Below, piece by piece: positions 1 through 8,874 of a DNA stretch of 45,988 bases; position 1 is the stretch's first letter, and every line of letters begins with the position of its first letter. The position numbers and the translations under genes are program-made. Below the pieces are notes generated by a model. It saw nothing but the letters and a program-made list of their open reading frames with translations. It had not been told where the DNA came from and made no database searches. Source of the DNA: Candidatus Abzuiibacterium crystallinum. Its GTDB lineage: Bacteria; Omnitrophota; Omnitrophia; Omnitrophales; Abzuiibacteriaceae. The stretch is from assembly GCA_002787155.1 (NCBI GenBank), contig PCVY01000044.1, positions 1 to 45,988 on the forward strand, read 5' to 3'.

Positions 1-88
1 TAGTGCTGGGGATTTCGAGTGTCGAGCGAACCGGACTGGATTGCCCAAAATAACCATCTGAAGTGGGATAGACCCACTGGGACAGCTT

Positions 89-910
89 TTACCTATGGTA
101 AAACATAGTCTGCCAGATCGACAAAAGAACCAACACCCCGCCAAAAACACACACGATAGTCGCACCGGTCGGCAAATCCAGCCTATAGGAAAGCATGAGA
201 CCAAACATACTGGTGAAAGTGCCCATGGCCCACCCAAAGATAAGCCGGTTTTTAATGGTACGCACGAACGTCATAGCCGCCACCGCCGGAATGATCAAGA
301 AAGAAAATACAAGCAGAACACCCGCGATTTGAACAGAACTGGTGACAACTACCCCGAATATAACGTAAAAAAGTAAATCCCATTTCCGAACGGAAAGTCC
401 TTTTTGAAACGCCGTTTCCGGCTCCGTAGAAATTCGAAAAAACTGATCCCGAAACTTCCAATGAGCCATTCCAAGCAAACTGTAAAGCACGGCCATGTGA
501 ATGATTTCGTGAGGTGTAACGAGCAGAATATTACCAATCAGCATCTGCCGGATGTGTTCGTCGCCTTCGGCCGTGCGGCTCAAAAGTAAAATGGCCAGCG
601 CGGCGGAGACAGCGTACACAATGCCGATCACGGCTTCCTGCGGAATTCTTTCGCGGCGGGTTCTGGTGAGTGAAAAAATTACCGCCCCGAAAAAAGTGGC
701 TGTGAGTGAAAACATATAACCGTAAGGCCCACGCAGATCATGATGAAACAAAACGGCGACCACGGCGCCGAGTGCTGCAATCTGCGCAAGCGCCAGATCA
801 ACAAAAATAACCTTGCGTTCCACAACATGCAGGCCCAAATAGACGTGCATGCCGGTCAAGATCAGGCAAGCCAGAAAAGGTTTCCACATTAACATTAAAA
901 AATCGGTCAT
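89..910 (-). CDS. znuB: Zinc/manganese-type ABC transporter permease (ZnuB-like)
   Basis: Inner-membrane permease of the ABC-3 metal-importer family, which moves Zn2+ or Mn2+ handed over by a periplasmic binding protein. The 273 residues form about eight hydrophobic segments and match the usual family length. The ATG lies one base after the stop of the binding-protein gene at 912-1859, so the two are co-transcribed. The partner ATPase is not in the window and may lie left of position 1. The metal cannot be read from the sequence. Zinc is inferred from the ZnuA-like neighbour, and manganese is the main alternative. Confidence 0.85.
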   Translation of the reverse strand: MTDFLMLMWKPFLACLILTGMHVYLGLHVVERKVIFVDLALAQIAALGAVVAVLFHHDLRGPYGYMFSLTATFFGAVIFSLTRTRRERIPQEAVIGIVYAVSAALAILLLSRTAEGDEHIRQMLIGNILLVTPHEIIHMAVLYSLLGMAHWKFRDQFFRISTEPETAFQKGLSVRKWDLLFYVIFGVVVTSSVQIAGVLLVFSFLIIPAVAAMTFVRTIKNRLIFGWAMGTFTSMFGLMLSYRLDLPTGATIVCVFGGVLVLLSIWQTMFYHR

Positions 911-911
911 T

Positions 912-1859
912 TTATTTCATCCTTTTATTGTTTTGCTGCCCAAGTGTTTCAAACGCCTTCGCAAGCATTTCCACATTATGATCCATCATACCGATATAAT
1001 CTGCCGCCTCTGAAACAGCGCCGGGAAATTGACCAAGCGTGAGAACTTCTCCGCCTGTTTCTTGAGCAATCCGTGATGGCGCCGAGCGGTCTTGAAATGG
1101 CTCGCGAATGATCACGCGCACATTATTTTCTTTTATTTGTTTCATAAGCTCTCCCAAATATTTAGAACCCGGCGGAATGCCCGGCTTGGGTTCTATCTCA
1201 GCAATGACATTGAACCCAAACCATTCGGCAAAATAGGACCAGCTCTTGTGATAAGTCACAATGCCGGCTCCACGCCAGGGCATAAGCCTCTTTTCCCATA
1301 ATTTCATCTTCTCATCCAGACGCGTTTTTAATTTTCCGGCATTTTGCCGGAACATCTGCGCATGCTCCGGATACAATTCGCCAAACTGCTCGGCCATATT
1401 ATCGATCATGATCCTGACGTTCCTCGGGTCTGTCCAGTAGTGTGGATTGCCAAACGCGTGAATGTCGCCTTCTGCCCGGGTCAACACAGTGGGAATCTCA
1501 AGAAATTCGATGCCACGGGAAACATCAAACACACGTTTTTTGTTTTCCTTTAATGCCAGGTTCCCTGCCGCATCCAGAAGCGGCCCCGCCCATATTTCAA
1601 GCTCGCCGCCGGTCATGATGAAGACATCCGCTTTTTTTGTCATCAAAACATCTTTCGGTGTCGGCTGCACAAAGTGAACGTCCCGCTTGGGCGGGGCGAT
1701 GGTATAAATGTCTATCAAATCGCCCGCGATATCCGATATCAAACTTGATAGCACACGCGTGGTCGCAACAACGCGGATCTGAGATCCTGTTTTTCCAAAA
1801 GCAACCGGCACCGCCAAAAATAAAACAGTAAACATCATTGAAAATAATATGCGTTTCAT
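912..1859 (-). CDS. znuA: Periplasmic metal-binding protein of ABC importer (ZnuA-like)
   Basis: Substrate-binding lipocalin-unrelated cluster 9 protein (ZnuA/TroA family) that captures Zn2+ or Mn2+ in the periplasm for the permease encoded directly downstream. The 315 residues start with a Sec signal peptide (about residues 1-22). Metal ligands typical of the family are visible: a His in the RDVHFVQPTP segment, a His in GNPHYW, a His near YHKSWSYF and an acidic residue late in the protein. There is no long His-rich loop as seen in classical ZnuA, so manganese binding remains possible. It forms an operon with the permease (one-base gap) and follows the porin gene at 1935-3260. Confidence 0.85.
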   Translation of the reverse strand: MKRILFSMMFTVLFLAVPVAFGKTGSQIRVVATTRVLSSLISDIAGDLIDIYTIAPPKRDVHFVQPTPKDVLMTKKADVFIMTGGELEIWAGPLLDAAGNLALKENKKRVFDVSRGIEFLEIPTVLTRAEGDIHAFGNPHYWTDPRNVRIMIDNMAEQFGELYPEHAQMFRQNAGKLKTRLDEKMKLWEKRLMPWRGAGIVTYHKSWSYFAEWFGFNVIAEIEPKPGIPPGSKYLGELMKQIKENNVRVIIREPFQDRSAPSRIAQETGGEVLTLGQFPGAVSEAADYIGMMDHNVEMLAKAFETLGQQNNKRMK

Positions 1860-1875
1860 GAGCTTAGCCCCTTTC

Positions 1876-1903
1876 GCAGGGAACAGGCGCGCCTGTTCCC
1901 TGC
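1876..1903. repeat. Perfect 28-bp palindrome between metal-transport genes
   Basis: Two 14-bp arms meet with no loop (core CAGGCGCGCCTG). It lies in the 75-bp gap between the porin and the ZnuA-like gene. There is no T-run on either side, so it is not a standard intrinsic terminator. It could set relative expression of the two genes or be a dispersed palindromic repeat. Confidence 0.7.
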
Positions 1904-1934
1904 TATTTCTGTAATGTCTCGTAGGACATCAATA

Positions 1935-3260
1935 TCATTGCACCGGATGCTTGTGAGCCCCGATCAAAACGTTGGCTTTCAAGAAAACTTCATGATTGGG
2001 TTCCGTGCCGTCATCAGCTGGCTTGGTGTATGAATATTGAAGCCGGAAATCGGCAAATTCACTTTGCCAAAAAGTGAGATAAGGCGAAACGCCTTCCGTG
2101 CTGCCGCCGACAATGCTTAAAGGCTGCAGATGGTCATAGCGTAAACCGACGCTCCACCGTTTGGAAAACCGAAAATCTAAGAGAGCGTAAAGCCCCCAGG
2201 GATTTTGGTTGTCAAAACGGGTATGAGTCGCGCGGTTTTGAAAATAAATTTCATTTTGGAGCTTCAACACTTTGCTCTCCGGCAAAAACCAATAAAAAGT
2301 AGCATCCGCGCCAAAAACTTTAATGCCGTATTTGTTCTGACCTGCTTCCGGAATTTCGGTTCCCAAAGCATCGTCTTCAAACGTGACAACGGCCGGATTT
2401 TCATCGCCAAAAAGCACCGTCCCGCCCAGCTCAAGCTGACTATTCTCTGAAATATTGATAAACGTCTTCAGATGTGTGTCAAAAATGGGGCGTCTTGAGA
2501 TTCCTGAAAAACTGGCCCCGTTGTTTCCGCGTAAGACCTCTGCGGAAACTTCAAAAGGCACATCCCAAGGATTGGGAATAATGGTTTGAAGACGGGCGCC
2601 GGAAGAAGCCAAGCCTTCCTCGCCAAAGAAGTCGCGGATAACAAGCGGATAGCCAGCCGTATCTAACTGATGCGAGTGCAGCAAATTGGCTTTCCCGATT
2701 TTGGGCCTGAATTTTCCGATTTGTGCTGTGACGCCAAGCGGTAATCCCCAGCGCGTATAATAAAGTTCTTCGATGTCCACATTTTGTTCTTCCAAATTAT
2801 CATTGAAAGCGATCACGCTGTCCAAACGGGAAAATGGATCCACATACTGCGAAATGGAAAGTTCCGCTTCCTTGAGCGCGATGGTGTCATTGCCTTCTCC
2901 GTCTTCCGGGCTTTGCGTGGATTTAGCTTCTATGGAGGCAACAAGCCCGATGTCGGGATTAAACCCCTGGCTGATACCCGCCAGTTTGGGCGCACCGGCC
3001 GGTGCGGACATCGAGCCCGCGGGGAAAGACTTGTCTCCTTCCAACGCGTTGATTCGCACGCTTTGCCTGTGGATAATTTCGTTTTGGCCTTCCACAGTCT
3101 TTGTCAGGTCTTTTAACGTTGACTGAAGCGATACAACCAGATTTTGGAGTCTTGACATTTCTTGTTGAAACGATTCAAGTGTCATCTCATTGGCGAAGCC
3201 GGATGAGCTGAGTGCCAACGCAGAAAATAACGACAGAAAAATAATAAATAAAATACGCAT
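1935..3260 (-). CDS. Outer-membrane porin (OprO/OprP-like) with N-terminal coiled coil
   Basis: Likely trimeric beta-barrel channel of the outer membrane. The 441 residues begin with a signal peptide (about 1-23), followed by a short coiled coil (about 25-75) with heptad-like Leu/Ile/Val spacing, as in anchored porins. The rest is a barrel with alternating polar/apolar strands rich in Gly and Tyr, with segments such as QIGKFRPKIGK and WSVGLRYDHLQP that are typical of phosphate-selective-type porins. Its position just upstream of the ZnuA/ZnuB-like genes and on the same strand suggests it lets the same metal, or a chelate of it, across the outer membrane. That role is inference; the substrate is unknown. 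Confidence 0.75.
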   Translation of the reverse strand: MRILFIIFLSLFSALALSSSGFANEMTLESFQQEMSRLQNLVVSLQSTLKDLTKTVEGQNEIIHRQSVRINALEGDKSFPAGSMSAPAGAPKLAGISQGFNPDIGLVASIEAKSTQSPEDGEGNDTIALKEAELSISQYVDPFSRLDSVIAFNDNLEEQNVDIEELYYTRWGLPLGVTAQIGKFRPKIGKANLLHSHQLDTAGYPLVIRDFFGEEGLASSGARLQTIIPNPWDVPFEVSAEVLRGNNGASFSGISRRPIFDTHLKTFINISENSQLELGGTVLFGDENPAVVTFEDDALGTEIPEAGQNKYGIKVFGADATFYWFLPESKVLKLQNEIYFQNRATHTRFDNQNPWGLYALLDFRFSKRWSVGLRYDHLQPLSIVGGSTEGVSPYLTFWQSEFADFRLQYSYTKPADDGTEPNHEVFLKANVLIGAHKHPVQ

Positions 3261-3302
3261 AGAAATAGTCCTTTCCTTGATAAAAATGGTGACGATTAGA
3301 AA

Positions 3303-3596
3303 TTAGGAAAGGACGGGCGGGGCGCGGTTTTGAAGAGACGAAAGATAAAAAGTGCAGCGGTAAAAAGAACGAAACAGAGAAGCAAAACGTGTTTTTTGCT
3401 TCTGAGAAAAAAGTGCGGCGGCTAAAACCAAAACAAATAAGAAGCTGGCCGCCAATCGGCACACCGCACATTCGTGTTGAGCGATGTCGTCATGATGAAT
3501 GATGTGGGTTAATAAATGGAAAGCAGCTGCGGAAAAACAAACGCACAAAATCAGCGCGGTGAACGCCAGTAGTTTCTTCCGCCTTAGCCGGCTCAT
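3303..3596 (-). CDS. Small His/Cys-containing membrane protein
   Basis: Protein of 97 residues with two hydrophobic stretches (about 9-28 and 46-63). Between them is a motif HIIHHDDIAQHECAVC, four His and two Cys within a short loop, which could bind a metal. It resembles small DUF2946-type proteins found beside metal transporters and porins, but I do not recognise it firmly. It is the first gene of the apparent metal-uptake set (this gene, porin, ZnuA-like, ZnuB-like), all on the minus strand. No convincing ribosome-binding site is visible before the ATG. Confidence 0.5.
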   Translation of the reverse strand: MSRLRRKKLLAFTALILCVCFSAAAFHLLTHIIHHDDIAQHECAVCRLAASFLFVLVLAAALFSQKQKTRFASLFRSFYRCTFYLSSLQNRAPPVLS

Positions 3597-3631
3597 AGCG
3601 TTAGCATAGCAAACCTGTCAAGACATGGCCT

Positions 3632-4078
3632 TCAAAAATCGTCCGGGATAGACGGTGATTGAATCCCCTGCTCGGCGGCATGTTTGAATTTTTCGTGGAT
3701 GAGGTCTCTCGTGCGGCGGAATTCGTTTAAAACTGCTTCCGTTCCCGCCTGACCATGGGGAGGATCGGGGAAATACCAATGCAGCCTCACGCTGTTTCCC
3801 GGAAAAATGGGGCAGGATTCTTTGGCTTGGTCACAGACGGTGATAATGTAATTGAAATGGCGGCCCAGGAATTCGCTCACATGTTTGGAGCGATGTTTTG
3901 AGATATCGATGCCGATTTCTTGCATCACTTTGATCGCATTTTCATTGACGACGGATGGTTTCGTGCCGGCGCTCACCACTTCAAACCGCTCGCTCCCATA
4001 ATGTCTTAAAACACCCTCCGCCATTTGAGAACGGCACGAATTCCCCGTGCATAAAATCAAAACGCTTTCTTTCTTCAT
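3632..4078 (-). CDS. arsC: Arsenate reductase, thioredoxin-coupled type
   Basis: Low-molecular-weight phosphatase-fold arsenate reductase that reduces As(V) to As(III), using thioredoxin to recycle its disulfide. The 148 residues contain the P-loop C10-T-G-N-S-C15-R and the redox pair C82/C89, the same positions as in the Staphylococcus aureus pI258 enzyme. The first ATG overlaps the stop of acr3 (ATGA, 4 nt), so translation is probably coupled. It is the third gene of arsR-acr3-arsC. Its product, arsenite, is the substrate of the Acr3 pump encoded upstream. Confidence 0.93.
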   Translation of the reverse strand: MKKESVLILCTGNSCRSQMAEGVLRHYGSERFEVVSAGTKPSVVNENAIKVMQEIGIDISKHRSKHVSEFLGRHFNYIITVCDQAKESCPIFPGNSVRLHWYFPDPPHGQAGTEAVLNEFRRTRDLIHEKFKHAAEQGIQSPSIPDDF

Positions 4079-5124
4079 CGGTATCCCCCTGCCGTCGAAG
4101 CAAAATATTTTTCTCTAATCCAAAACGCTGCATTCACCAAGCCAATGAGAACCGGCACTTCCACGAGCGGCCCGATGACTGCCGCAAAAGCCTCTCCTGA
4201 GTTAATGCCAAAAACAGCGACGGCGACGGCGATTGCAAGCTCAAAGTTGTTGCTGGCTGCCGTAAAAGAAAGTGTGGCGGATTCCGGATAACTAGCGCCC
4301 ACTTTTTTGCTGAGGAAAAAAGAAATAAAAAACATGACGACAAAATAAATCAATAAGGGAATGGCAATGCGGATCACATCAAATGGAATTCGGACAATAT
4401 AATCGCCTTTGAGCGAGAACATGACAAAAATGGTAAACAAAAGCGCTATTAAAGTTATGGGGCTGATGGTTGGAATAAACTTGGTTTCGTACCAATTTTT
4501 GTCTTTGATTTTAATCAACGTGAAGCGTGTGATCATGCCCGCTAAAAATGGAATACCCAGATAAATGAAAACACTTTCTGCAATTTGCCCAATTGTGACA
4601 TCAACCACCGCTCCTTCCAAACCAAACCACTTTGGCAAGACAGTGACAAACACCCAGGCATACACCGAAAAAAATAAAACTTGGAAAATGGAATTAAAAG
4701 CCACGAGTCCCGCACAATATTCACTGTCGCCCTCAGCCAGTTCATTCCAAACGATCACCATCGCAATACAACGTGCCAGTCCAATGATAATCAAACCCAC
4801 CATGTATTCGGGGTAATCTCGTAAAAAAGCAACGGCGAGTAAAAACATGAGGACGGGCCCGATCAGCCAGTTTTGAATCAATGACAACACTAAAACTTTT
4901 GTGTTTTTAAAAACATCTCCCAGTTCCTCATACTTCACTTTTGCAAGCGGCGGGTACATCATCAAAATTAAGCCAACGGCAATGGGCATATTGGTTGTGC
5001 CTACCTGAAACCGGCCCCAAAAATCAACGATGCCCGGCATGCTGTAACCGGCTATGACCCCGAGAAACATTCCCAGAAATATCCAGAACGTTAGGTATTG
5101 ATCTAAAAATGATAGTTTTTTCAT
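4075..5124 (-). CDS. acr3: Arsenite efflux permease Acr3
   Basis: Inner-membrane arsenite exporter of the ACR3/BASS family. The 349 residues carry about ten membrane segments. The conserved Cys lies in [19 protein letters not shown], the signature region of Acr3 proteins, where the thiolate is needed for As(III) transport. It lies 8 bp downstream of arsR and overlaps arsC by 4 nt, so all three form one operon under the ArsR-controlled promoter at 5490-5518. Length and motif are intact and no ArsA ATPase is nearby, so transport would be driven by the proton gradient. Confidence 0.93.
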   Translation of the reverse strand: MKKLSFLDQYLTFWIFLGMFLGVIAGYSMPGIVDFWGRFQVGTTNMPIAVGLILMMYPPLAKVKYEELGDVFKNTKVLVLSLIQNWLIGPVLMFLLAVAFLRDYPEYMVGLIIIGLARCIAMVIVWNELAEGDSEYCAGLVAFNSIFQVLFFSVYAWVFVTVLPKWFGLEGAVVDVTIGQIAESVFIYLGIPFLAGMITRFTLIKIKDKNWYETKFIPTISPITLIALLFTIFVMFSLKGDYIVRIPFDVIRIAIPLLIYFVVMFFISFFLSKKVGASYPESATLSFTAASNNFELAIAVAVAVFGINSGEAFAAVIGPLVEVPVLIGLVNAAFWIREKYFASTAGGYR

Positions 5125-5132
5125 GTTCTCTT

Positions 5133-5483
5133 TCAGGTACAGCAGGAAATCAAGCGTTTCTTGTTCTGACGAAAAACCTTAAGGTCTTGTTTCAATTCTT
5201 TAAATTCGGACCGGCAACAGCCGCAGGCCTTCAAAATAGATCGGAACCCCTTGTTGCCCGGCTTGGCCAATCGGTAGTACATCCACAGACCTTCTTTCCT
5301 GGTTTGGACCAGCCCCGAACGGCGCAAATACGCTAAGTGTCTTGAAACTTTAGATTGTGGTTCTTTGAGAACACGCGTCAGGTCGCAAACACAGAGCTCG
5401 CCTTCGCCCAGTAAGTTTAAAATGCGAAACCGCGTGGCATCCGCTAACGCTTGAAAAATGATTTGTGAATCTTTTAATTTCAT
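5133..5483 (-). CDS. arsR: Arsenic-responsive repressor ArsR
   Basis: Winged-helix repressor of the ArsR/SmtB family, 116 residues. The As(III)-binding motif ELCVCDL is present with C31 and C33, close to E. coli C32/C34. The DNA-recognition helix covers about residues 35-60. Extra cysteine clusters occur late in the protein (KACGCC and the C-terminal SCC) and may add thiol ligands. The operator/promoter at 5490-5518 lies immediately upstream. The distance from the -10 hexamer to the ATG is only 7 nt, so the mRNA is probably leaderless, and no Shine-Dalgarno sequence is visible. Confidence 0.92.
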   Translation of the reverse strand: MKLKDSQIIFQALADATRFRILNLLGEGELCVCDLTRVLKEPQSKVSRHLAYLRRSGLVQTRKEGLWMYYRLAKPGNKGFRSILKACGCCRSEFKELKQDLKVFRQNKKRLISCCT

Positions 5484-5489
5484 GCGGAA

Positions 5490-5518
5490 AGTATATCTGC
5501 TTAGGCAGATATAGTCAA
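5490..5518 (-). promoter_or_regulatory. ars operon promoter with ArsR operator in the spacer
   Basis: On the minus strand: -35 TTGACT (5513-5518), a 17-bp spacer, then -10 TATACT (5490-5495). A perfect inverted repeat with 9-bp arms TATATCTGC and a 4-nt loop (5492-5513) fills the spacer, so bound ArsR would exclude RNA polymerase. Transcription should begin at or next to the arsR ATG. Confidence 0.85.
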
Positions 5519-5553
5519 TGAAAAAGATCTTGGGTCAAACCGTTTTTATCAAA

Positions 5554-6033
5554 TCAGCCGGTTTGGCAGCAAGCTTCTATCCGGCTTTCCGGTATTTCTT
5601 CCATTTGAAGAAAGAGCTGCGCAGCCTGCTCTGGTGATATGCATTGGTCAATGGCTGGGTAAAGAATATTCTCTTCCTTTTCATTATGCGGTTTTAAAAC
5701 AGCCAGCAACTCTTCTTCCTCGCCCTCAGTGCCGGCATTCGATATTTTAACTTTCTTATGCATTCTGTCTAAAATGTTTGCAATCATTTGATGTTCCCGG
5801 CGCATCACTTCTGTCGGCCCTATCGCTGTGCCGGTCATTTTTTCAAAGCACGGAAACAAAACGTTTTCTTCCCAAATAATATGCCTTAAAAGCCCTCTTA
5901 AAAATTCCCGGAAAAAAGGTTTCGCGGCAGGCATGTCTTTTTTCTTTTTTTCCCTATACTGATCCAACAGAAGATCCAACCGGTCATGATCGGCTTGAAA
6001 ATAATTTGTAATGACTGTTTTATTTGCTTTCAT
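5554..6033 (-). CDS. Hemerythrin-like di-iron protein
   Basis: Four-helix hemerythrin HHE protein of 159 residues. The diiron ligands are all visible: His in ADHDRL, the HxxxE pair in RHIIWEE, His in RREHQM, and the second HxxxE pair in KPHNEKEE. Members of this family bind O2 or NO or take part in repair of nitrosative damage. It lies 33 bp downstream of the NO reductase gene on the same strand, so a role in NO sensing, scavenging or iron-centre protection is likely (inference from context). It ends in CCQTG. A 7-bp inverted repeat overlaps its stop (5536-5565) but lacks a T-run. Confidence 0.85.
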   Translation of the reverse strand: MKANKTVITNYFQADHDRLDLLLDQYREKKKKDMPAAKPFFREFLRGLLRHIIWEENVLFPCFEKMTGTAIGPTEVMRREHQMIANILDRMHKKVKISNAGTEGEEEELLAVLKPHNEKEENILYPAIDQCISPEQAAQLFLQMEEIPESRIEACCQTG

Positions 6034-6066
6034 TGATTGAATTCCTTTTAACCAAGCGTTGAGCCA

Positions 6067-8337
6067 TTATTTCTTTTTGAGTTCATTCGGTGTCTTGCTA
6101 ACAAAAGACCAGCCTGTTTTAAGCCCGACGACGAACCATGCCAAGTTCGCTACGCCAAAAGCAAAAATGGTGTCTCCGATTATCCGCATCCAACGAAACG
6201 TTTCTAAGATTTCATTTTGCATAAATTCCATTGAACGTGCATACCACAAACCTGTCTTAACGCTTACCCAAGTTTGGGCCAATCCCACCGGCAAAACACT
6301 CAATAAAACCATCAGCATCAAGCCGCCGTTAATTGCCCAAAAAGCGATTTTGATCGGTTTGCTTTTCCACACTTTCCCGGCAGTTAAGCCGCGAAGCACA
6401 AACAGCATTAGCCCAATCCCCAGCATACCGTAAACACCGAAGAGAGCCGTATGCCCATGCACGGGCGTGGTGTTGAGCCCTTGCATGTAATAAAGCGCGA
6501 TCGGCGGATTAATTAAGAAGCCAAAAATGCCCGCTCCTACCAGATTCCAAAATGCCACGGCAACAAAACACCAAATCGGCCATTTATAAGATTGAATCCA
6601 GTCCGCCGCATAACTTAATCGAAAATTATGGTACCCTTCAAACCCAATAAGCACCAAAGGCACCACTTCAAGCGCGCTAAATGTGGCGCCTAACGCTAAA
6701 ATAACCGTCGGCGTTCCCGTAAAGTAAAGATGGTGAAAAGTACCGATAATCCCGCCGAACAAGAAAATATTGGTTGAGAACAGCACAGCAGCCGTCGCCG
6801 CCGGAGCCCTTAGGAGTTTAAGTCTCACAAATAAGAAGGCAATGGCAACGGTAGCAAAAACCTCAAAAAATCCCTCCACCCACAAATGCACTACCCACCA
6901 CCGCCAATATTCCGCCAAACTTAAATGTGTCTGGCGGCCCCACATGAGTCCTGCTGCATAAAACAAAGCAATGGCAGCTGAGGCGATCAAGAAAAGGATG
7001 AGCAGCTGATTGCCCTCTTCTTTTCGTTTTAAGGCAGGAAAGATTGCACGAAAAACCAATAGGAACCATAAAATTAACCCTACCAATAAGAAAATCTGCC
7101 AAAACCGCCCTAAATCAACATATTCGTAGCCTTGATGCCCGAACCAAAAATTAACCGGAAGATCTAATTTCTGTGCAATGGCAAGTGCTTGTCCGGTAAG
7201 AGACCCGATGACAATTATTAATAAGGCACCAAATAAAAAATTAACCCCAAATTTTTGAAACTTTGGTTCATGCCCTGACACAGCTGGTGCGATAAACAAA
7301 CCTGTTGCAAGCCAGGAGGTGGCAATCCAAAAAATTCCCAATTGGATATGCCATGTCCTGGTGAGTGAATAAGGCAGCCATTCGGCTAAAGGAACACCGT
7401 AAAAACCGCTGCCCTCCACGCCATAATGAGCCGTGACAACACCCATGAGCACTTGAACAACCATCAAACCTATAACGACCCAAAAGTATTTAACGGTCGC
7501 CTGCATCGAAGGCGTAGGCGATAATTGAAGCAGCGGGTCTTGTTTCGGAAGCGTGGTTTCATCCACATCCTCCTCCCGGTGCGTAGCGTGATAAAAAGAC
7601 AATAAACCAATCCCCAGCAATAAGAGGATTACGCTGAACCCCGTCCACAAGATCAAGGAACTGGTCGGCCGATTATCGATCAGGTCTTCAGACGGCCAGT
7701 TATTGGTGTAGGTGATGTTTCTCTCGAAACGTTCCGTTGAACACACCCACGATGCCCAAAAAAAGAACGCATTTAATTTATCCATTCTCCCGGAGTCTTT
7801 GATGGTCATCTCTTTCATGGCGTAGGCTTCGCGTTCTTTTGTTAAACGCGGGTTTCCCATAAATAAATCCGAATAATATTGGCTATTGGCACGGAAAGCC
7901 TGCACTTGTGCCGGGGACAGAGTGAGCGTGTCTTCGGCCGGATTATAAGTGTTGCGGCGAATTTCTTTTTTCAAGCGGGCTTTTAAAACCGCTTGTTTTT
8001 CCTCATCGAGCAATTCGTATGATTTGCCGTACAAGCTCTCTGCCCATGTATTTAAAATAAAAGTAAGTTCCCGGTGCAGCCAATCGGCTGTCCAATCAGG
8101 CGCCACATAAGACCCGTGGCCCCAAACCGTTCCTAATTCCTGTCCGCCCGTTGACTGCCACACATTTTGTCCGTCTTTAATGTCTTGCCCCGTAAATAAA
8201 AGGTTGCCTTGGATATCAATCACTTGGTTTGGGATAGGGGGTGCTTGACGATAAATTTCACGCCCGTAAAACCCCAAAACCGAAAAAGAGACAATCATAA
8301 CAGCCAAAAATGTCCCCCAAAGTTTCTTATTTTTCAT
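6067..8337 (-). CDS. norZ: Quinol-dependent nitric oxide reductase (qNOR)
   Basis: Single-subunit NO reductase of the haem-copper oxidase superfamily. It converts 2 NO to N2O in the inner membrane with electrons from quinol. The 756 residues match qNOR length: an N-terminal membrane helix (about 7-25), a periplasmic cytochrome-c-like domain without haem, then twelve or more membrane helices. The non-haem iron ligands are canonical: His and Glu in VHLWVEG, and HH in TFHHLYFTG. Haem ligands lie in VHGHTALFG. These residues argue for NO reduction rather than NO dismutation. A Shine-Dalgarno-like AGGAG precedes the ATG. A truncated copy of its first 30 codons exists at 10911-11003. Confidence 0.93.
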   Translation of the reverse strand: MKNKKLWGTFLAVMIVSFSVLGFYGREIYRQAPPIPNQVIDIQGNLLFTGQDIKDGQNVWQSTGGQELGTVWGHGSYVAPDWTADWLHRELTFILNTWAESLYGKSYELLDEEKQAVLKARLKKEIRRNTYNPAEDTLTLSPAQVQAFRANSQYYSDLFMGNPRLTKEREAYAMKEMTIKDSGRMDKLNAFFFWASWVCSTERFERNITYTNNWPSEDLIDNRPTSSLILWTGFSVILLLLGIGLLSFYHATHREEDVDETTLPKQDPLLQLSPTPSMQATVKYFWVVIGLMVVQVLMGVVTAHYGVEGSGFYGVPLAEWLPYSLTRTWHIQLGIFWIATSWLATGLFIAPAVSGHEPKFQKFGVNFLFGALLIIVIGSLTGQALAIAQKLDLPVNFWFGHQGYEYVDLGRFWQIFLLVGLILWFLLVFRAIFPALKRKEEGNQLLILFLIASAAIALFYAAGLMWGRQTHLSLAEYWRWWVVHLWVEGFFEVFATVAIAFLFVRLKLLRAPAATAAVLFSTNIFLFGGIIGTFHHLYFTGTPTVILALGATFSALEVVPLVLIGFEGYHNFRLSYAADWIQSYKWPIWCFVAVAFWNLVGAGIFGFLINPPIALYYMQGLNTTPVHGHTALFGVYGMLGIGLMLFVLRGLTAGKVWKSKPIKIAFWAINGGLMLMVLLSVLPVGLAQTWVSVKTGLWYARSMEFMQNEILETFRWMRIIGDTIFAFGVANLAWFVVGLKTGWSFVSKTPNELKKK

Positions 8338-8361
8338 TCCTGTTCTCCTGTGTATAAATCC

Positions 8362-8430
8362 TTAAGATTTTTCTAATGTGATACTGACAGATATTTCTCT
8401 ATCAGTGACAGTAACCGGTTCGCGGTAAGC
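8362..8430 (-). pseudogene. C-terminal remnant of a cupredoxin-like gene
   Basis: Read on the minus strand this stretch ends in the codons for VSITLEKS followed by TAA. The last 23 codons align with the last residues of the intact gene at 11027-11719 (which ends VNITLKKS). The first visible residues AYREPV correspond to VHRESI. Nothing upstream (8431-8457) continues the frame. It is therefore the tail of a second copy of that gene, directly ahead of norZ, just as the intact copy lies directly ahead of the norZ fragment at 10911-11003. Confidence 0.8.
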
Positions 8431-8457
8431 TAGTTTGGGAATTCTTTGAAAGTTGCC

Positions 8458-8871
8458 TCAGTTTTCTTCACTTACCTTCTTACAAGTAGAACTTGCTTTT
8501 GCGATAAGCTTCCCCCGAGCATTAGATAGTTCACATTCTAAATAAAACAATGATTTCCCCAAGAAAAGTGTTTTTGCCGAAGCGCGAATAAGATCGCCTG
8601 GGAATACAGGCTTTAAAAAGTTGATTTTAAATTCGATGGTAACGCCTGTCTGATGTGACGGTAACAATGAAAGAAAAGCAAACCCCATTGCGGCATCCGC
8701 CAAATCACAAAGAATACCGCCATGAATTGTTCCGATGGTATTGAGGTGCTTTTTCCCTGTTCGCATTCTGCAAACTGCCTTTCCCTTTCCCGCTTGCACA
8801 AGATGAAAACCGATTAATTTTGCTACCGGCGGAGTTGAGAAATTGCGTTGCGAAAGAATTTTACGGGGCAT
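8458..8871 (-). CDS. PaaI-type hotdog-fold thioesterase
   Basis: Acyl-CoA thioesterase-like protein of the PaaI/YbgC hotdog superfamily, 137 residues. The segment TIHGGILCDLADAAMG has the HGG motif and downstream acidic residue that shape the active site in this family. The natural acyl substrate cannot be told from sequence. It is 3 bp downstream of the radical SAM gene, so the two form an operon. Both lie between the two decayed copies of the cupredoxin/norZ junction and look like an inserted unit. Confidence 0.85.
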   Translation of the reverse strand: MPRKILSQRNFSTPPVAKLIGFHLVQAGKGKAVCRMRTGKKHLNTIGTIHGGILCDLADAAMGFAFLSLLPSHQTGVTIEFKINFLKPVFPGDLIRASAKTLFLGKSLFYLECELSNARGKLIAKASSTCKKVSEEN

Positions 8872-8874
8872 AGA

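Noticed and set aside
3187-3471. 94-codon frame overlapping the small membrane protein
   Set aside because: Hydrophobic shadow in another frame; the 3303-3596 frame has the coherent topology and His/Cys motif.
6067-8337. NO dismutase instead of NO reductase
   Set aside because: The His, Glu and double-His iron ligands of qNOR are all kept; dismutases alter these positions.
8383-8406. Dyad ACTGACAGA / TCTATCAGT upstream of norZ as an NO-responsive operator
   Set aside because: It falls within the decayed coding tail of the cupredoxin-like copy, and one arm is interrupted by a mismatch; chance is the simpler reading.
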